Origin: Pseudonocardia sp. CNS-004
GTDB lineage: Bacteria > Actinomycetota > Actinomycetes > Mycobacteriales > Pseudonocardiaceae
DNA: 47,321 nucleotides
Assembly (NCBI GenBank): GCA_001942185.1
Contig: MKJV01000118.1
Location: 1 to 47,321, forward strand
Reading direction: 5' to 3'
In this document: one piece after another, positions 35,281 to 44,720 of the stretch
How the letters are laid out: every line of letters begins with the position of its first letter
Position numbering within the stretch: the first letter of the stretch is position 1
Program-made: the position numbers and the translations under genes
Notes under the pieces: model-generated
The model's input: the letters and a program-made list of their open reading frames with translations, nothing else
Databases searched by the model: none
What the model was told of the DNA's origin: nothing

Positions 35281-36723
35281 TCAGCCCACGACGGCGGCGG
35301 CCTCGGCGCGCAGCCGGTCCCACAGTTGGTCGACGTGCTCGGGGGCGGTGGTCACCGAGCCGATCGCCACCCGGATCACGTAGCGCCCGCCCGCCACGGT
35401 GTGGGTGAGGAACGCGGCGCCGGAGGCGTGACGCGGGTGAGCACGTCGCGGGTCGCGGCGTCGTCGGCGTCCGGCCCGGCGCCCGTGACCACGCGGAGGC
35501 AGACCAGCGCGAGCGACGGCTCGGCGCCCAGTTCGAACATCGGGTCGGCCCGCACCCGGTCGGCGAGCTTCGCGGCGAGCGCGACGTGCTCGCGGATGTG
35601 TGACCGCAGGCCCGACAGTCCGGTGCCGTGCACCACCGCCCAGAGCTTGAGCGCGCGGAACCGGCGCCCGAGCGGCACCTGCCAGTCCCGGTAGTCGACC
35701 ACCGCACCGGACTCGGTGGCGGCGTTGCGCAGGTACTCCGGGGTGATCGACAGCGCGGCCGGGAGCGCGGCGCCGTCGCGCACCCACAGCAACGACGCGT
35801 CGAACGCGGTGAGCAGCCACTTGTGCGCGTCCGCGCTGAGGGAGTCGGCGAGCTCGACACCGTCGAGCACGTGGCGCAGCTCGGGGCAGAGCGCCGCCAC
35901 GCCGGCCCACGCGGCGTCGACGTGCACCCACGCGCCGTGGACGCGCGCGGCCTCGGCAACGGCGCGCACCGGGTCGACCGCGCCGGTGCCGGTGGTGCCG
36001 ACGGTCGGGCAGACGAGCACCGGGCGCAGCCGTCCGCGACGTCGGCGGCCAGCGCCGCGGCGAGCGCGTCCGCGGACATCGCGAGCGAATCCGGCGCGCA
36101 GTCGACGGGGCGCAACGCACGGGCGCCGAGCCCCGCGACGCGGGCACCTTGGCCAGCGACGAGTGCGTCTCGGCCGTGACGTAGACGCGTTCGGCGCCGG
36201 TCACCCCGGTCTCGCGCCACCGGGGATCCGCCCGGTGCAGTGCGGCGAGCAGCGCGACCAGCGCCCCGGACGAGGCCGAGTCCTGGATGCATCCGCCCCC
36301 GCCGCCTGCGAACGTGAGGCCGTCGTCGAGGCCGAGCGCGTCGGCGAACGCGTCCATCAGGACCTGCTCGACCTCGGTGGCGGCGGGCGAGGTGGACCAC
36401 AGCATCCCCTGCGCTCCCAACGCGCCCGAGAGCATGTCGCCGAGGAGGGAGTGCAGGGAGGCGTTCGCCGGGAAGTAGCCGAAGAACCGCGGGTGCTGCC
36501 AGTGGGTGCTCGCCGGCACCACCACGCGGTCGACGGTGTCGAGCAGCGCGTCGAGCGGCGCGGGGGACTCGGGCAGCGTCGAAGGCAGGCGGGCACGCAC
36601 CCAGCCCGGCTCCACCCGGGTCTGCACGGGCAGCGCGTCGAGGCTCGCGCGGTGGTCGGCGATCCAGTCGACGACGGCGTGGCCGAGCCTGCGGAACTCA
36701 TCGGGATCGAGATCGGCGGTCAC
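35281..36723 (-). CDS. PLP-dependent group II amino acid decarboxylase (three frame breaks)
   Basis: About 480 residues of the aromatic-L-amino-acid/glutamate decarboxylase family. It begins LDPDEFRRLGHAVVDWIADH, then HWQHPRFFGYFPAN, a typical AADC-type substrate segment. GGGGGCIQDSASSGALVAL and the Asp motif VHVDAAWAG follow, and SADAHKWLL holds the PLP Lys. HPRFFGYFPAN-SLHS resembles aromatic amino acid and tryptophan decarboxylases more than GadB; the exact amine product is unknown. GTG 36723 has TAGCGT (minus strand, 36735-36730) six bases before it and is probably leaderless. Frame breaks near 36145, 36030 and 35430. Confidence 0.85.
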   Translation of the reverse strand: MTADLDPDEFRRLGHAVVDWIADHRASLDALPVQTRVEPGWVRARLPSTLPESPAPLDALLDTVDRVVVPASTHWQHPRFFGYFPANASLHSLLGDMLSGALGAQGMLWSTSPAATEVEQVLMDAFADALGLDDGLTFAGGGGGCIQDSASSGALVALLAALHRADPRWRETGVTGAERVYVTAETHSSLAKVPASRGSAPVRCAPSTARRIRSRCPRTRSPRRWPPTSRTAAPGARLPDRRHHRHRRGRPGARRCRGRARPRRVGARRRRVGRRGGALPRAAPRARRCRARRLPQRGRAQVAAHRVRRVVAVGARRRRAPGRAVDHPGVPAQRRHRVRCGGRLPGLAGAARAPVPRAQALGGGARHRTVGPAVTHPRARRARREARRPGAGRPDVRTGRRAVARAGLPPRGHGRRAGRRRRRDPRRAHPRHASGAAFLTHTVAGGRYVIRVAIGSVTTAPEHVDQLWDRLRAEAAAVVG

Positions 36724-36800
36724 GTAGGCACGCTAACGAGTGGTGGGGCTCACGCCCAGTGGGGCAGCGGGCGGTGCGGTCGGGGGCGCATGGTGCATCG

Positions 36801-37987
36801 GTGACGACCGACACCGGCACCGCCGCCGAGCGATCCCGGCTGCGGCTGCTGCAGCTCGCCGCCCTCACCAGTTCCTGCGATCGTTTCGCGCTCCCGCCGA
36901 TGCTCGTCGTCATCGGCATCGACCTCGGTGAGCCGCTCGTGGCCGTGGTCGCCGTGGCGAGCGCGTACTTCCTCGCCTACGGGCTGATGCAGCCGGTGTG
37001 GGGGCTGGTGAGCGACCGGATCGGCCGCGTCCGGGTCATGCGGGTGTCGCTGCTGGGTGCCGCGGTGGCGGGGGCGGTGTCGGCGGTCGCCCCGAACCTG
37101 CTGGTCCTCGGGCTGTCCCGGACGGTGGCGGCCGGGTGCGTTGCCGCACTGATCCCGGCCACGCTCGTGTACGTGGGTGACATGTGGGAGGCGCAGGTGC
37201 GCCAGCGCCCGCTCGCGGAGGTGCTCACCGCATCGTCGGGGGGCATCGCGCTGGCGACGGCCGGGGCGGGCGTGCTCGCCGAGCTGGTCGGCTGGCGCAC
37301 GGTGCCCGCGCTCACCGGCATCGCCGCCGCGGCGCTGTGGGTGGCGCTGCGCCGGTTGCCGGAACCCGACCGCGGGCCGGCGAACAGCAGCCCGCTGCGG
37401 TCGATCACCACCGTGCTGCGCCACCGGTGGGCTCTCGTGGTGCTCCTCGTGGTGCTCGTCGAGGGCGCCGTGGTGCTGGGCGTGATCACCTACCTGCGCC
37501 CGCGGTGCAGGCGCTCGGGTCCTCGGCGGCGGTCGGTGGGCTGGTGGCGGCGTCGTTCGGCGTGGGCGCACTGCTGCTCTCGCGGCTCGTGCGGGTCCTC
37601 GTCGGGCGGCTGTCGGCCACCGGGCTCGCGACGGTCGGCGCGGTGATGCTCGCCGCCGGGTGGGCCCTGCCGTCGGTGACGGTGTCGATCGCCACCGTCA
37701 CGGCCGCCGGAGTGCTCCTGGGCGGGTCGTGGGCGTTCCTGCACACGACGCTGCAGAGCTGGTCGACGGAGGTCGTGCCCGGGGAGCGGGCGACGATGGT
37801 GGCCCTGTTCGCGGCACTGCTGTTCCTCGGGGCGGCGATCGGCAGTGCCGTGCTCGCCCCGCTCGCCGACGCCGGGGCCTTCGACGTGGTGTTCCGCGTG
37901 GCCCTCGTGGCGGCTGTGCCCCTCGCGGTGGCCGCCGTGCTCGCCCGTCGCCGCTACGGCGACGGTGCGGATTCATCGGCGCGGTAG
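36801..37987 (+). CDS. MFS transporter (one frame break)
   Basis: About 395 residues with some twelve transmembrane helices. GLVSDRIGRVRVMRVSL is motif A between helices 2 and 3; LIPATLVYVGDMWEAQVRQR and STEVVPGERATMVALFAALLFLG are typical of DHA1-like efflux proteins. GTG 36801 (VTTDTGTAAERS) is the likely start; a longer frame to 36759 is possible. One G is missing near 37503; adding it restores TYLAPAVQALG. Divergent from the decarboxylase, which raises the possibility that it exports the amine product; this is inference only. Confidence 0.83.
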
Positions 37988-38032
37988 GAGCGGAGGACGG
38001 GGTGCGGGATCACCCGGTGCCTGGGTGTCGCA

Positions 38033-38049
38033 CCCCGCCCGGCGCGGGG
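38033..38049. terminator. GC hairpin between convergent MFS and lsr2 genes
   Basis: CCCCGC (38033-38038) and GCGGGG (38044-38049) pair over a CCGGC loop. It lies 46 bases after the MFS stop and 97 bases beyond the lsr2 stop, so it could serve both genes. Confidence 0.45.
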
Positions 38050-38145
38050 ATGTCGTGGAGTTGATGGCACACATCGTGGCCAATCCGACGCTCGGCTGTG
38101 ACGTCATCCGGTGCGACGGCGCAATCCGGATGGCTGTCCGTCGAC

Positions 38146-38481
38146 TCAGTGTGCCTTGTGGTAGGCCTCGAGCACGTTGGACGGGATCCGGCCGCGCTCG
38201 GAGATCTTCATGCCCTGCGCCTGGGCCCATTCCCGAATGGCCTGGTTCTGCTCGCGGTCGGTGCTGGGCCGGGCCGTGGCCACGGCGCCACCCGAACGGC
38301 GGCGTCCACCCGTGCGACGAGCTGCGGAAATGAAGGGCGCGAGGGCGTCGCGCAGTTTGGCGCTATTGGTCGAGGAGAGGTCGATCTCGTAGGACCTGCC
38401 GTCCATCGCGAACTCGACCTGCTCGTCGGCGGTGCTGCCGTCCAGGTCGTCGACCAGGGTGACGGTCGTCTGCTTGGCCAC
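38146..38481 (-). CDS. lsr2: Lsr2 nucleoid-associated protein / xenogeneic silencer
   Basis: 111 residues, the normal size. N-terminal dimerization strand VAKQTTVTLVDDLDGSTADEQVEFAMDGRSYEIDL, a flexible RRTGGRRRSGG linker, and the C-terminal DNA-binding domain REWAQAQGMKISERGRIPSNVLEAYHKAH, whose RGR inserts into the minor groove of AT-rich DNA. It bridges DNA and silences foreign or AT-rich genes in actinobacteria. GTG 38481 follows GAAAGG. The promoter lies at 38578-38607, giving a leader of about 90 bases. Frame intact. Confidence 0.96.
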   Translation of the reverse strand: MAKQTTVTLVDDLDGSTADEQVEFAMDGRSYEIDLSSTNSAKLRDALAPFISAARRTGGRRRSGGAVATARPSTDREQNQAIREWAQAQGMKISERGRIPSNVLEAYHKAH

Positions 38482-38886
38482 GGGATGCTGCCTTTCGGAA
38501 CTGCTCCGGATGCGCCGGGCAACCCGCTGGAGCGGGATCCCGGCGCTGGAGAACGGTGGACACGAATTTCGGGGCCGATGATAAAGGAGGGCGGCGCGCA
38601 TTGTCGATCCGGGGCCGATCCGTGGAGTGTCCGGCCCGGAATGGATCGTGTCGCCGGGAAAGGGGAGCCTCCGGACGAGCCCGCCGCCGGTGGCCGCTTC
38701 ACGGCGATCTCACCGGGCCGGGCCGGAACCCTGGGCGGGGTCGAGATCGGGGCCGCTGGAAGAACTGTCGGTCGGTAATGGAGTGGGCGGTTCGCGACGG
38801 TGCGCGGGCGCTGCGGGGAACCGCATGCCCGTCCGGGGCCGTGTTCGGTGTTACCGCGCGGCGGCGGAACGGGAGATAGTGGGCGC
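38482..38886. other. Divergent intergenic region lsr2 / acyl-CoA ligase
   Basis: 405 bp. It contains the lsr2 promoter and leader. I see no coding sequence and no clear promoter for the ligase gene in the right-hand 270 bases. Confidence 0.5.
38578..38607 (-). promoter_or_regulatory. lsr2 promoter
   Basis: On the minus strand TCGACA (38607-38602) and TATCAT (38583-38578) are 18 bases apart, close to the sigma70-type consensus. Transcription would start near 38571. Confidence 0.6.
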
Positions 38887-40434
38887 GTGGATCTGTCGTT
38901 CGAACCACTCACCCCGGTGTCGTTCCTGGATCGGGCCGCGGCCGCGCACGGTGATCGGATCGCCGTGGTCGACGGGCAGCGCCGGTTCACCTACACCCAG
39001 CTGCACGAGCGGTGCCGCCGCCTCGCCGGTGCGCTCGCCCCGCTCGCGGGTGGGCGGCCGGTGGCGGTGCTGGCGCCGAACACCCACGTGCTGCTCGAGT
39101 CGCACTTCGGCGTGCCGTGGGCGGGGGTGGCGCTGGTGGCGATCAACACCCGGCTCGCGGCCGCGGAGGTCGCGCACATCCTGGAGCACTCCCGGGCCGC
39201 CGTCCTCGTCCACGACCCGGCGTTCGACGCGCTCGTCACGGAGGCCGTGTCCGGGCTCGCCGACCCGCCGGTGCGCGTGCGGGTGGGGGAGCGGTACGAG
39301 GAGCTGCTGGCCGGGGCCACTCCGATGGCGCACACCCCGGCCGACGAACGGACCCTGCTCTCGATCAACTACACGTCCGGGACGACCGGGCTGCCCAAGG
39401 GCGTGATGTACCACCACCGCGGCCTACCTGCAGGCGCTCGCGATGGCCGCCCACACCGGGCTCTCGCCGTCGGCGGTGCACCTGTGGACGCTGCCGATGT
39501 TCCACTGCAATGGCTGGTGCTTCCCGTGGGCGGTCACGGCGGCCGGCGGCACGCACGTGTGCCTGCCGAAGGTGGAGCCCGAGCAGGTGTGGCGGCTCAT
39601 CCGGGAGGAGGGCGTCACCCACCTGGAGGGTGCGCCGACCGTGCTCTCGATGATCGCCTACGCCGGGACGGCGGCCCCGCTGGAGCGCCCGGTGCGCGTG
39701 GCCACCGGTGGGCCCCGCCCACGCCGGCGATCCTGCGCCGGATGGGCGAGCTCGGCTTCGACGTCACGCACCTCTACGGGCTCACCGAGACGTTCGGCCC
39801 GGTGATGATCTGCGACTGGCGCCCGGAGTGGAACGACCTCGACCCCGCCGAACAGGCGCGGCGCAAGGCCCGCCAGGGGGTGGGCAACATGATCTCGTGC
39901 CGGGCCCGGGTCGTGGGGCCCGACGGCGCGGACGTCCCGGCCGACGGCGCGACGATCGGCGAGATCGCGCTGCGCGGCAACAACCTGATGCTGGGCTACC
40001 TGCGCGACCCGGAGGCGACGGCCGCGGCGGTCCCGGACGGCTGGTTCCGCACCGGCGACCTGGGCGTGCTGCACCCCGACGGATACGTGGAGCTGCGCGA
40101 CCGCAGCAAGGACGTGATCATCTCCGGTGGCGAGAACATCGCGAGCGTCGAGGTGGAGCAGGCGCTCGCCGACCACCCCGCCGTGCTGGAGGTCGCCGTG
40201 GTGGCCGCACCCGACGAGCGGTGGGGCGAGGTCCCCGTCGCCTACGTCACCCTGCACGACGGCGCGAGCGCCACCGCCGAGGAGTTGCGCGAGCACGTGC
40301 GTGCCCGGCTGGCGCGGTTCAAGGCGCCGAAGGAGGTGGTCTTCGGGCCGCTGCCGAAGACCTCGACCGGCAAGGTCCAGAAGTACGTGCTGCGCCGGAT
40401 GGCGGGTCAGCGCACGGCGGGGGCCAGCGGGTAG
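38887..40434 (+). CDS. Acyl-CoA synthetase / AMP-dependent ligase (two frame breaks)
   Basis: About 517 residues of the ANL superfamily. It activates a carboxylic acid with ATP and joins it to CoA. Motifs: P-loop NYTSGTTGLPKGVMYHHRG, LYGLTETFGP (A5), GWFRTGDLGVLHPDGY (A7), RSKDVIISGGENI (A8) and KTSTGKVQK with the catalytic Lys (A10). HLWTLPMFHCNGWCFPW is typical of FadD-type short/medium-chain acyl-CoA synthetases of actinobacteria. GTG 38887 (VDLSFEPLTP) fits relatives. Breaks near 39421 (two bases appear lost; GAYLQALAMAAH resumes) and near 39715. The 3' end overlaps the convergent DUF899 gene by 28 bases. Confidence 0.87.
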   Translation: MDLSFEPLTPVSFLDRAAAAHGDRIAVVDGQRRFTYTQLHERCRRLAGALAPLAGGRPVAVLAPNTHVLLESHFGVPWAGVALVAINTRLAAAEVAHILEHSRAAVLVHDPAFDALVTEAVSGLADPPVRVRVGERYEELLAGATPMAHTPADERTLLSINYTSGTTGLPKGVMYHHRGLPAGARDGRPHRALAVGGAPVDAADVPLQWLVLPVGGHGGRRHARVPAEGGARAGVAAHPGGGRHPPGGCADRALDDRLRRDGGPAGAPGARGHRWAPPTPAILRRMGELGFDVTHLYGLTETFGPVMICDWRPEWNDLDPAEQARRKARQGVGNMISCRARVVGPDGADVPADGATIGEIALRGNNLMLGYLRDPEATAAAVPDGWFRTGDLGVLHPDGYVELRDRSKDVIISGGENIASVEVEQALADHPAVLEVAVVAAPDERWGEVPVAYVTLHDGASATAEELREHVRARLARFKAPKEVVFGPLPKTSTGKVQKYVLRRMAGQRTAGASG

Positions 40435-41158
40435 GTGTTGTCCGGGTCGCCCTGCCCGCGCCCGACCGCAGCAGGTCGAACACGTTCCACACCGGGCTCA
40501 TGAGGTCCATGCCGCGTGCCGTGCCGTCGGGGAAGTCGGCCGGCGTCGTGGTGACGTGCCGGATCCGGCCGTCGGTGTCCTTCTCGTGCGTGCTGAACGC
40601 GGGGAAGAGCGCGCCCCGCGACCCCGCGACGCCCAGGTCGTCGAGGAACGACGTGCCGGCGCACGAGACCAGCCGTACCCGCCGCCACCCCCGGCCACGG
40701 GCCCACGCCCGCAGCACGGGCAGCGGCGCGGGCGCCATGACGGCGAAACCGGCGCGGCGGGTGAGGTGGCGCTCCACCCCGTCGAGTCCGTCGACGAACA
40801 TCGAGCACGCCGCGCAGGCCGACGTGTCATCGGGGTGCAGCATGAGGTGGTAGAGCACCAGGTCGTCGTGGCCGGCGAAGAGCTCCGAGAGCCGCACCGG
40901 GCGCTGCGGGCCGTCGAGAGCGAGGTCCTCCGGTCCCTCGACGAACGTGAGGTCGGGCAGCGGCGCGCCCGGCGGGAGCGCCCGCCGCTGCGCGGCGACC
41001 GCCTCGATCCGGTCGCGCAGGTCGGCCTCGGCCGCCGCCAGCTCCGTGCGTGCCCGGCGGTAGTCCTCCGACGCGGTGTCCGGCCACAGGCGGGGCGCCT
41101 CGCCCTCCACGTGCAGCGTGATGCTCTTGAGCTCGGCCCACCAGGGTGTCGTTGTCAC
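40407..41158 (-). CDS. DUF899 family, thioredoxin-like protein (one frame break)
   Basis: About 250 residues. The segment LYHLMLHPDDTSACAACSMFVDGLDG contains a CAAC pair at the place of the thioredoxin CXXC, followed by VSCAGTSFLDDLGVAG and ALFPAFSTHEKD, the hallmarks of DUF899. No reaction is established for the family. GTG 41158 overlaps the ArsR stop by four bases, so the two form an operon with the regulator first. The frame breaks near 40460, before the C-terminal DNTYPLAPAVR. Confidence 0.85.
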
Positions 41159-41475
41159 GTCTTCTCCTCGTCGAGGGCCCGCTGGAGTGCGGCGAGCCGG
41201 TTGTCCCAGAAGCCGGCGACGAACGCGTGCAGCTCCGCGAGTGCGTCGGGCCGGGCCCGGTAGAAGCGCCGGGTGCCCTCCCGGCGCTCGGCGACCAGCC
41301 CCGCGCCACGCAGCACTTTCAGGTGCTGCGACACGGTGGGCCGCGCGACGTCGGGGAACCGGCTCGCGATGGCCCCCGCGGTGAGCTCCTCGTCGCGCAC
41401 GAGCCGCAGGATCTCGCGCCTGCGGGGCTCGACGAGTGCGTTCAGGACGCTTGCACGCCCACAAATGTAGGCCAT
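41155..41475 (-). CDS. ArsR-family transcriptional regulator
   Basis: 106 residues, winged helix. MAYICGRASVLNALVEPRRREILRLV begins the dimer helix, TVSQHLKVLRGAGLV is the recognition helix and GTRRFYRARPDALAEL the wing. It lacks the ELCVCDL metal site, so it belongs to the SmtB/ArsR-like group that senses non-metal signals. ATG 41475 lies directly on a TTAC-N4-GTAA dyad. The stop overlaps the DUF899 start; a regulator plus DUF899 protein as a unit is common in actinobacteria. Frame intact. Confidence 0.9.
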   Translation of the reverse strand: MAYICGRASVLNALVEPRRREILRLVRDEELTAGAIASRFPDVARPTVSQHLKVLRGAGLVAERREGTRRFYRARPDALAELHAFVAGFWDNRLAALQRALDEEKT

Positions 41476-41486
41476 TACCTACGTAA
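41475..41486. promoter_or_regulatory. Dyad TTAC-CTAC-GTAA at the ArsR start
   Basis: A 12-bp element whose outer arms are complementary, overlapping the first base of the ArsR start codon. This suggests autorepression. It shares TACCTAC with the MarR/DHA2 operator region. Confidence 0.5.
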
Positions 41487-41559
41487 GTGGCAACCGACGT
41501 TACGACCCGTGGCCGGACCCGGCAAATGGGTGGGATCATGCGTCCGGCAGAGTGAAGGG

Positions 41560-41888
41560 GTGGCTGTCGTCTCCCCGTCCACCGCCGCTCTGGTGTTCCG
41601 CGTCGTCGCGATCGCCGAAGCGTGCTCGTGGGCCGGCCTGCTCATCGGGATGTTCTTCAAGTACGTCGTGGTGTTCGACGACCTCGGCGTCAAGGTGTTC
41701 GGCCCGATCCACGGCGCGCTGTTCGTCGCCTACGTGATCGTCACGCTCGTCGTCGCCCGCACCTTCGGCTGGCGGCTCCCGACCACGCTGGTCGCGCTGG
41801 TCGCGAGCATCCCGCCGCTCGCCACGCTGTGGTTCGAGCGCGCGCGAGACGGCACGGCCTCCTCACCGAGCCCGTGGGCGTCGCCTAG
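41560..41888 (+). CDS. DUF3817-domain membrane protein (frame break near the 3' end)
   Basis: About 108 residues with three hydrophobic helices. FRVVAIAEACSWAGLLIGMFFKYVV and KVFGPIHGALFVAYVIVTLVVAR are the DUF3817 core, and LVALVASIPPLATLWFER is the third helix. Function unknown. GTG 41560 is the likely start. A shift near 41845 joins WFER to the ending RRHGLLTEPVGVA at 41888, which matches the family length. A small GGCAC/GTGCC hairpin follows at 41890-41907. Confidence 0.78.
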
Positions 41889-42172
41889 TGGCACGGCCCG
41901 TGGTGCCGGGTCCGCGGGGGCGGGCCGTTCCCACGCGCGGCCGGCCCCACCCTCCGGGCCGGGGCGGGGACGGCCGCCCGGGCCGATGGCCCCCGCCGGG
42001 CCGGGGAGATCGCGGGCCCCGCTGAAGTAGCTGTCGACACCGGGAACGCCGGCCACCCTGATCGCACTCCACGCGCGGCCGGCCGGCCCCGCCACGACGG
42101 CGCCTGTGCAGTGCGCGCGCCGCCGGGAAGCCCAGTGTCTCGTCGGTACCGGCACGCAGGTCGGCGGCGAGC
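41889..42172. other. GC-rich intergenic region with a repeated 16-mer
   Basis: 284 bp without a recognizable gene. CCACGCGCGGCCGGCC occurs at 41931-41946 and 42069-42084. Many GC dyads, including 41890-41907 just after the DUF3817 stop. Confidence 0.4.
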
Positions 42173-42370
42173 TCAGCCGCCGAGCATCAGCCCGACCAGG
42201 TCCCGCCTGCTGCGCACGCCGAGTTTGCCGAACACGTGCTTGAGGTGGTCCTGCACGGTGTGTGGCGAGATGTGCAGTGCGGCGCAGATCGCCCGCGTCG
42301 ACGACCCCCGCAGGACCAGCCGGGCCACCTCCGCCTCGCGCCGGGAGAGGCCGAACGCGGCGGCCCGCTG
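42173..42370 (-). pseudogene. LuxR-type regulator, C-terminal helix-turn-helix fragment
   Basis: Only about 66 residues remain: AAAFGLSRREAEVARLVLRG, then ISPHTVQDHLKHVFGKLGVRSRRDLVGLMLGG and a stop at 42173. This is a complete LuxR/NarL DNA-binding domain. The sensor part expected upstream (higher coordinates) is missing, because the sequence there matches another gene on the other strand. It has no start codon of its own. Confidence 0.8.
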
Positions 42371-42511
42371 ATGGGCGTCCCGCCGTCCGGCCGCACCCTC
42401 GTGATCGACGGCATCAACATCTTCCGGATCGAGGACGGCCGCATCGTGGAGCGCTGGGGCCGGCTCGACGAGCTGGGCCTGCTGCGTCAGCTCGGCGTCG
42501 TGCCCGGCTGA
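42371..42511 (+). pseudogene. SnoaL-like / ester cyclase fragment, C-terminal 46 residues
   Basis: MGVPPSGRTLVIDGINIFRIEDGRIVERW continues to LGLLRQLGVVPG and a TGA at 42509-42511. This is the C-terminal end of SnoaL-type proteins (polyketide cyclase/ester cyclase), whose usual length is about 140 residues. The 5' part is absent, because the LuxR fragment begins at the same junction. The initial Met is probably internal in the original gene. The end overlaps the convergent PLP gene by 25 bases. Confidence 0.75.
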
Positions 42512-43703
42512 GCGGGGCCGACCGCAGCGGTGAGGGCGCGGTCGAGGTCGGCCACCAGGTCCCGCGGATCCTCCAGCCCCACCGAGAACCGCAGGTGGCC
42601 GTACCGGCGGAACTCCTCCGGGTAGAACCGGGCCCGCTCGTCGTCGCCCGCCACGTGCACGATCAGCGACTCGTCGTGCCCCAGCGACACCGCCGAGGTG
42701 ATCACCCGCAGCGCCGCGACGAACCGGTTCTGGGCGTCCGGGTCGCCGTCGACGGCGAACGCGAGCATCCCGCCGAACCCGCCGTCCAGCGTCCGGGCCG
42801 CGAGGTCGTGCTGCGGGTGCGACGCGAGACCGGGGTAGGCGACGTACGCCACGCGCGGGTCCTGCTCGAGGAACTCGGCCACCGCCTGCGCGTTCGCGCA
42901 GTGGGCACGCATCCGCATCGGCAGCGTCACCGAGCCGCGCATGATCAGCCACGCGTTGAACGGGCTGATCGCCCCGCCGACGTTCACCATCGCCTCGCCG
43001 CGCACGGTCTCCACCAGTGCCGTCCCGGCATCGCCCCCGCCGATCACGGCGCCGCCCATCGCGTCGCCGTGGCCGTTGACGTACTTGGTGAGCGAGTGCA
43101 CGACCACGTCGCGCCCAGCCCCAGCGGGCGCTGCAGCACGGGGGTGGCGAACGTGGCGTCCACCGACAGCAGCGCGCCCGCGTCATGGGCGATCGCGGCG
43201 ACGGCGGCGACATCGGTGATCCGGGTGGTGGGGTTGGCGGGCGTCTCGACGTGCACCAGGCGGGTCCCGGGCCGGATCGCGGCGGCCACGGCGTCCGCGT
43301 CGGAGGAGTCGACGAGGGTGGCCGTGATCCCGTACTTCTCGGGGAGCAGCTCGGTGAGCAGCCGGTACGTGCCGACGTAGGTGTTGTCGGAGCAGACGAC
43401 GTGATCGCCCGATCGCAGCGCGGCGAAGAAGAGGGCGTGGATCGCGGCCATCCCGCTGGCGAGCGCCACCGCTGCGGCCCCGCCCTCGAGCGCGGCGAGC
43501 TTCTCCTCCAGCCACTGCTGGTTGGCGCCGCCGTTGCGGGTGTAGAGCGGCGTGCCGGTGCCCGACCAGGAGATCTCCGACGGGTCGTCGGGCAGGGCGT
43601 AGGAGTTGGCCATCACCAGTGGGCGCCGGATCGCCCCGCTCCCGGCGTCGACGGCGTTGCCGGCGTGCACGGCGAGGGTGGCCAGGTGCGGAGAGATGCT
43701 CAC
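42487..43703 (-). CDS. Cystathionine gamma-synthase/lyase family PLP enzyme (one frame break)
   Basis: About 405 residues. YTRNGGANQQWLEEKLAALEGG, ALASGMAAIHALFFAALRSGDHVV and VHVETPANPTTRITD are family marks; VVHSLTKYVNGHGDAMGGAV holds the PLP Lys; FSVGLEDPRDLVADL ends the fold. The group includes MetB, methionine gamma-lyase and O-acetylhomoserine sulfhydrylase, and sequence alone does not separate them. GTG 43703 follows AAGGGA. The frame breaks near 43112, between GLGATWSCT and VVHSLTKY. Confidence 0.86.
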
Positions 43704-43905
43704 CGTCCCTTCGTACCTTTCGGCGTGGTCGACAGCGCCACCGGCTCACGATCGTTCCGACATCGGCGCCCGCGCCCTCGGCGGGGCGTCGAGCCCGATC
43801 TCGGACCGATCACGGCCCGTTGATCGTTCCGAGGTCTGGCTGCCCGCCCGCTGCGGGGCGACAAGGCGACGCTCGGATGGATCTTCGGGGCGAGTGAGCC
43901 CCCGG
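43704..43905. other. Intergenic region with GATCGTTCCGA direct repeat
   Basis: 202 bp. GATCGTTCCGA occurs at 43750-43760 and 43822-43832, between the start of the PLP gene and the stop of the SWIM gene. It resembles the GATC-rich gaps elsewhere in the window. No gene seen. Confidence 0.45.
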
Positions 43906-44720
43906 CTACTGCGCCGACCCGAGCGCTCGGTAGGCCGGGCGCAGCAGTTCGGCGACCTGCTCGCCGCGAACCTCGATCGGGAACGGTGGCACCTGGTCGA
44001 GCAGCGCGTCGGGCGGGGTACGCGGCCCGGCGAGCTGCTCGGGCAGCTCGCCCGCCGCCCAGAAGCGGTCCATGACCTCGGCGAGGTCCTCCCCGTGTGC
44101 GGGTGCCGGCGCCGCGGAGCGCCGGGCGCGCAGCTCCTCCAGCAGCGCGTCGCGGTGGCGCCCGCGCAGCGCGAGGATCTGGAACGGGTCGGCGTCGAAC
44201 CGCTCGGCGAGCACGTAGCAGACGGCGGCGAGGTGCTTGCACGGCACGGCGAAGTCGGGGCAGCTGCAGTCCATCGCGAGGTCGCGCGCGTGGCCGGGAA
44301 GAGCGAGAGCCCCACCGCCTCGAAGACGCGCTCGATGTCGCGGGGCATCTCCCCGTTGAGCAGGGCAGCCGCGTACGAGGCGTCGTCGGCGAGCGCCTGC
44401 GCCACCGCCGCCCACTCGGCCTTGCCGAACGCGGGCACACCCACCCGGACCTGGTAGGGCTGCGGGCGCGAGCCCTGGACCTCGGCGACGGCGCCGCCCA
44501 CGTCGACATCGAGGGAGACGATCTGCCCGGCGCGGGCGTAGCTGCGGCCCCGGGACAGCCGCCCGCCCACGCCGAGCGACTCGAGCACGGACAGGAAGCG
44601 CTGCGACCACCACGTGCGCGCCACCTGGCCACGGCTGCTGTGGATCTGGATGCCGCCCTCGACCTTGCGCGGGCGGGATGGCTCGGCGTCACGCCACCAG
44701 AACGGGTCCGGGTCAGGCAT
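43906..44720 (-). CDS. SWIM zinc-finger protein, partner of the SNF2 helicase (one frame break)
   Basis: About 271 residues. The SWIM motif CSCPDFAVPCKHLAAV (Cys-x-Cys...Cys-x-His) binds zinc; around it are ARTWWSQRFLSVLESLG, GRLSRGRSYARAGQIVSLDV and GPRTPPDALLDQVPPFP. SWIM domains bind DNA or proteins; this type stands next to SNF2/HepA-like helicases in most actinobacteria. ATG 44720 overlaps the helicase end by eight bases, so the two are coupled. The frame breaks near 44298, before ARDLAMDCSC. Confidence 0.87.

Noticed and set aside
38482..38886. Small gene on the plus strand near 38556
   Set aside because: The reading has no ribosome site or domain resemblance and overlaps the lsr2 promoter.
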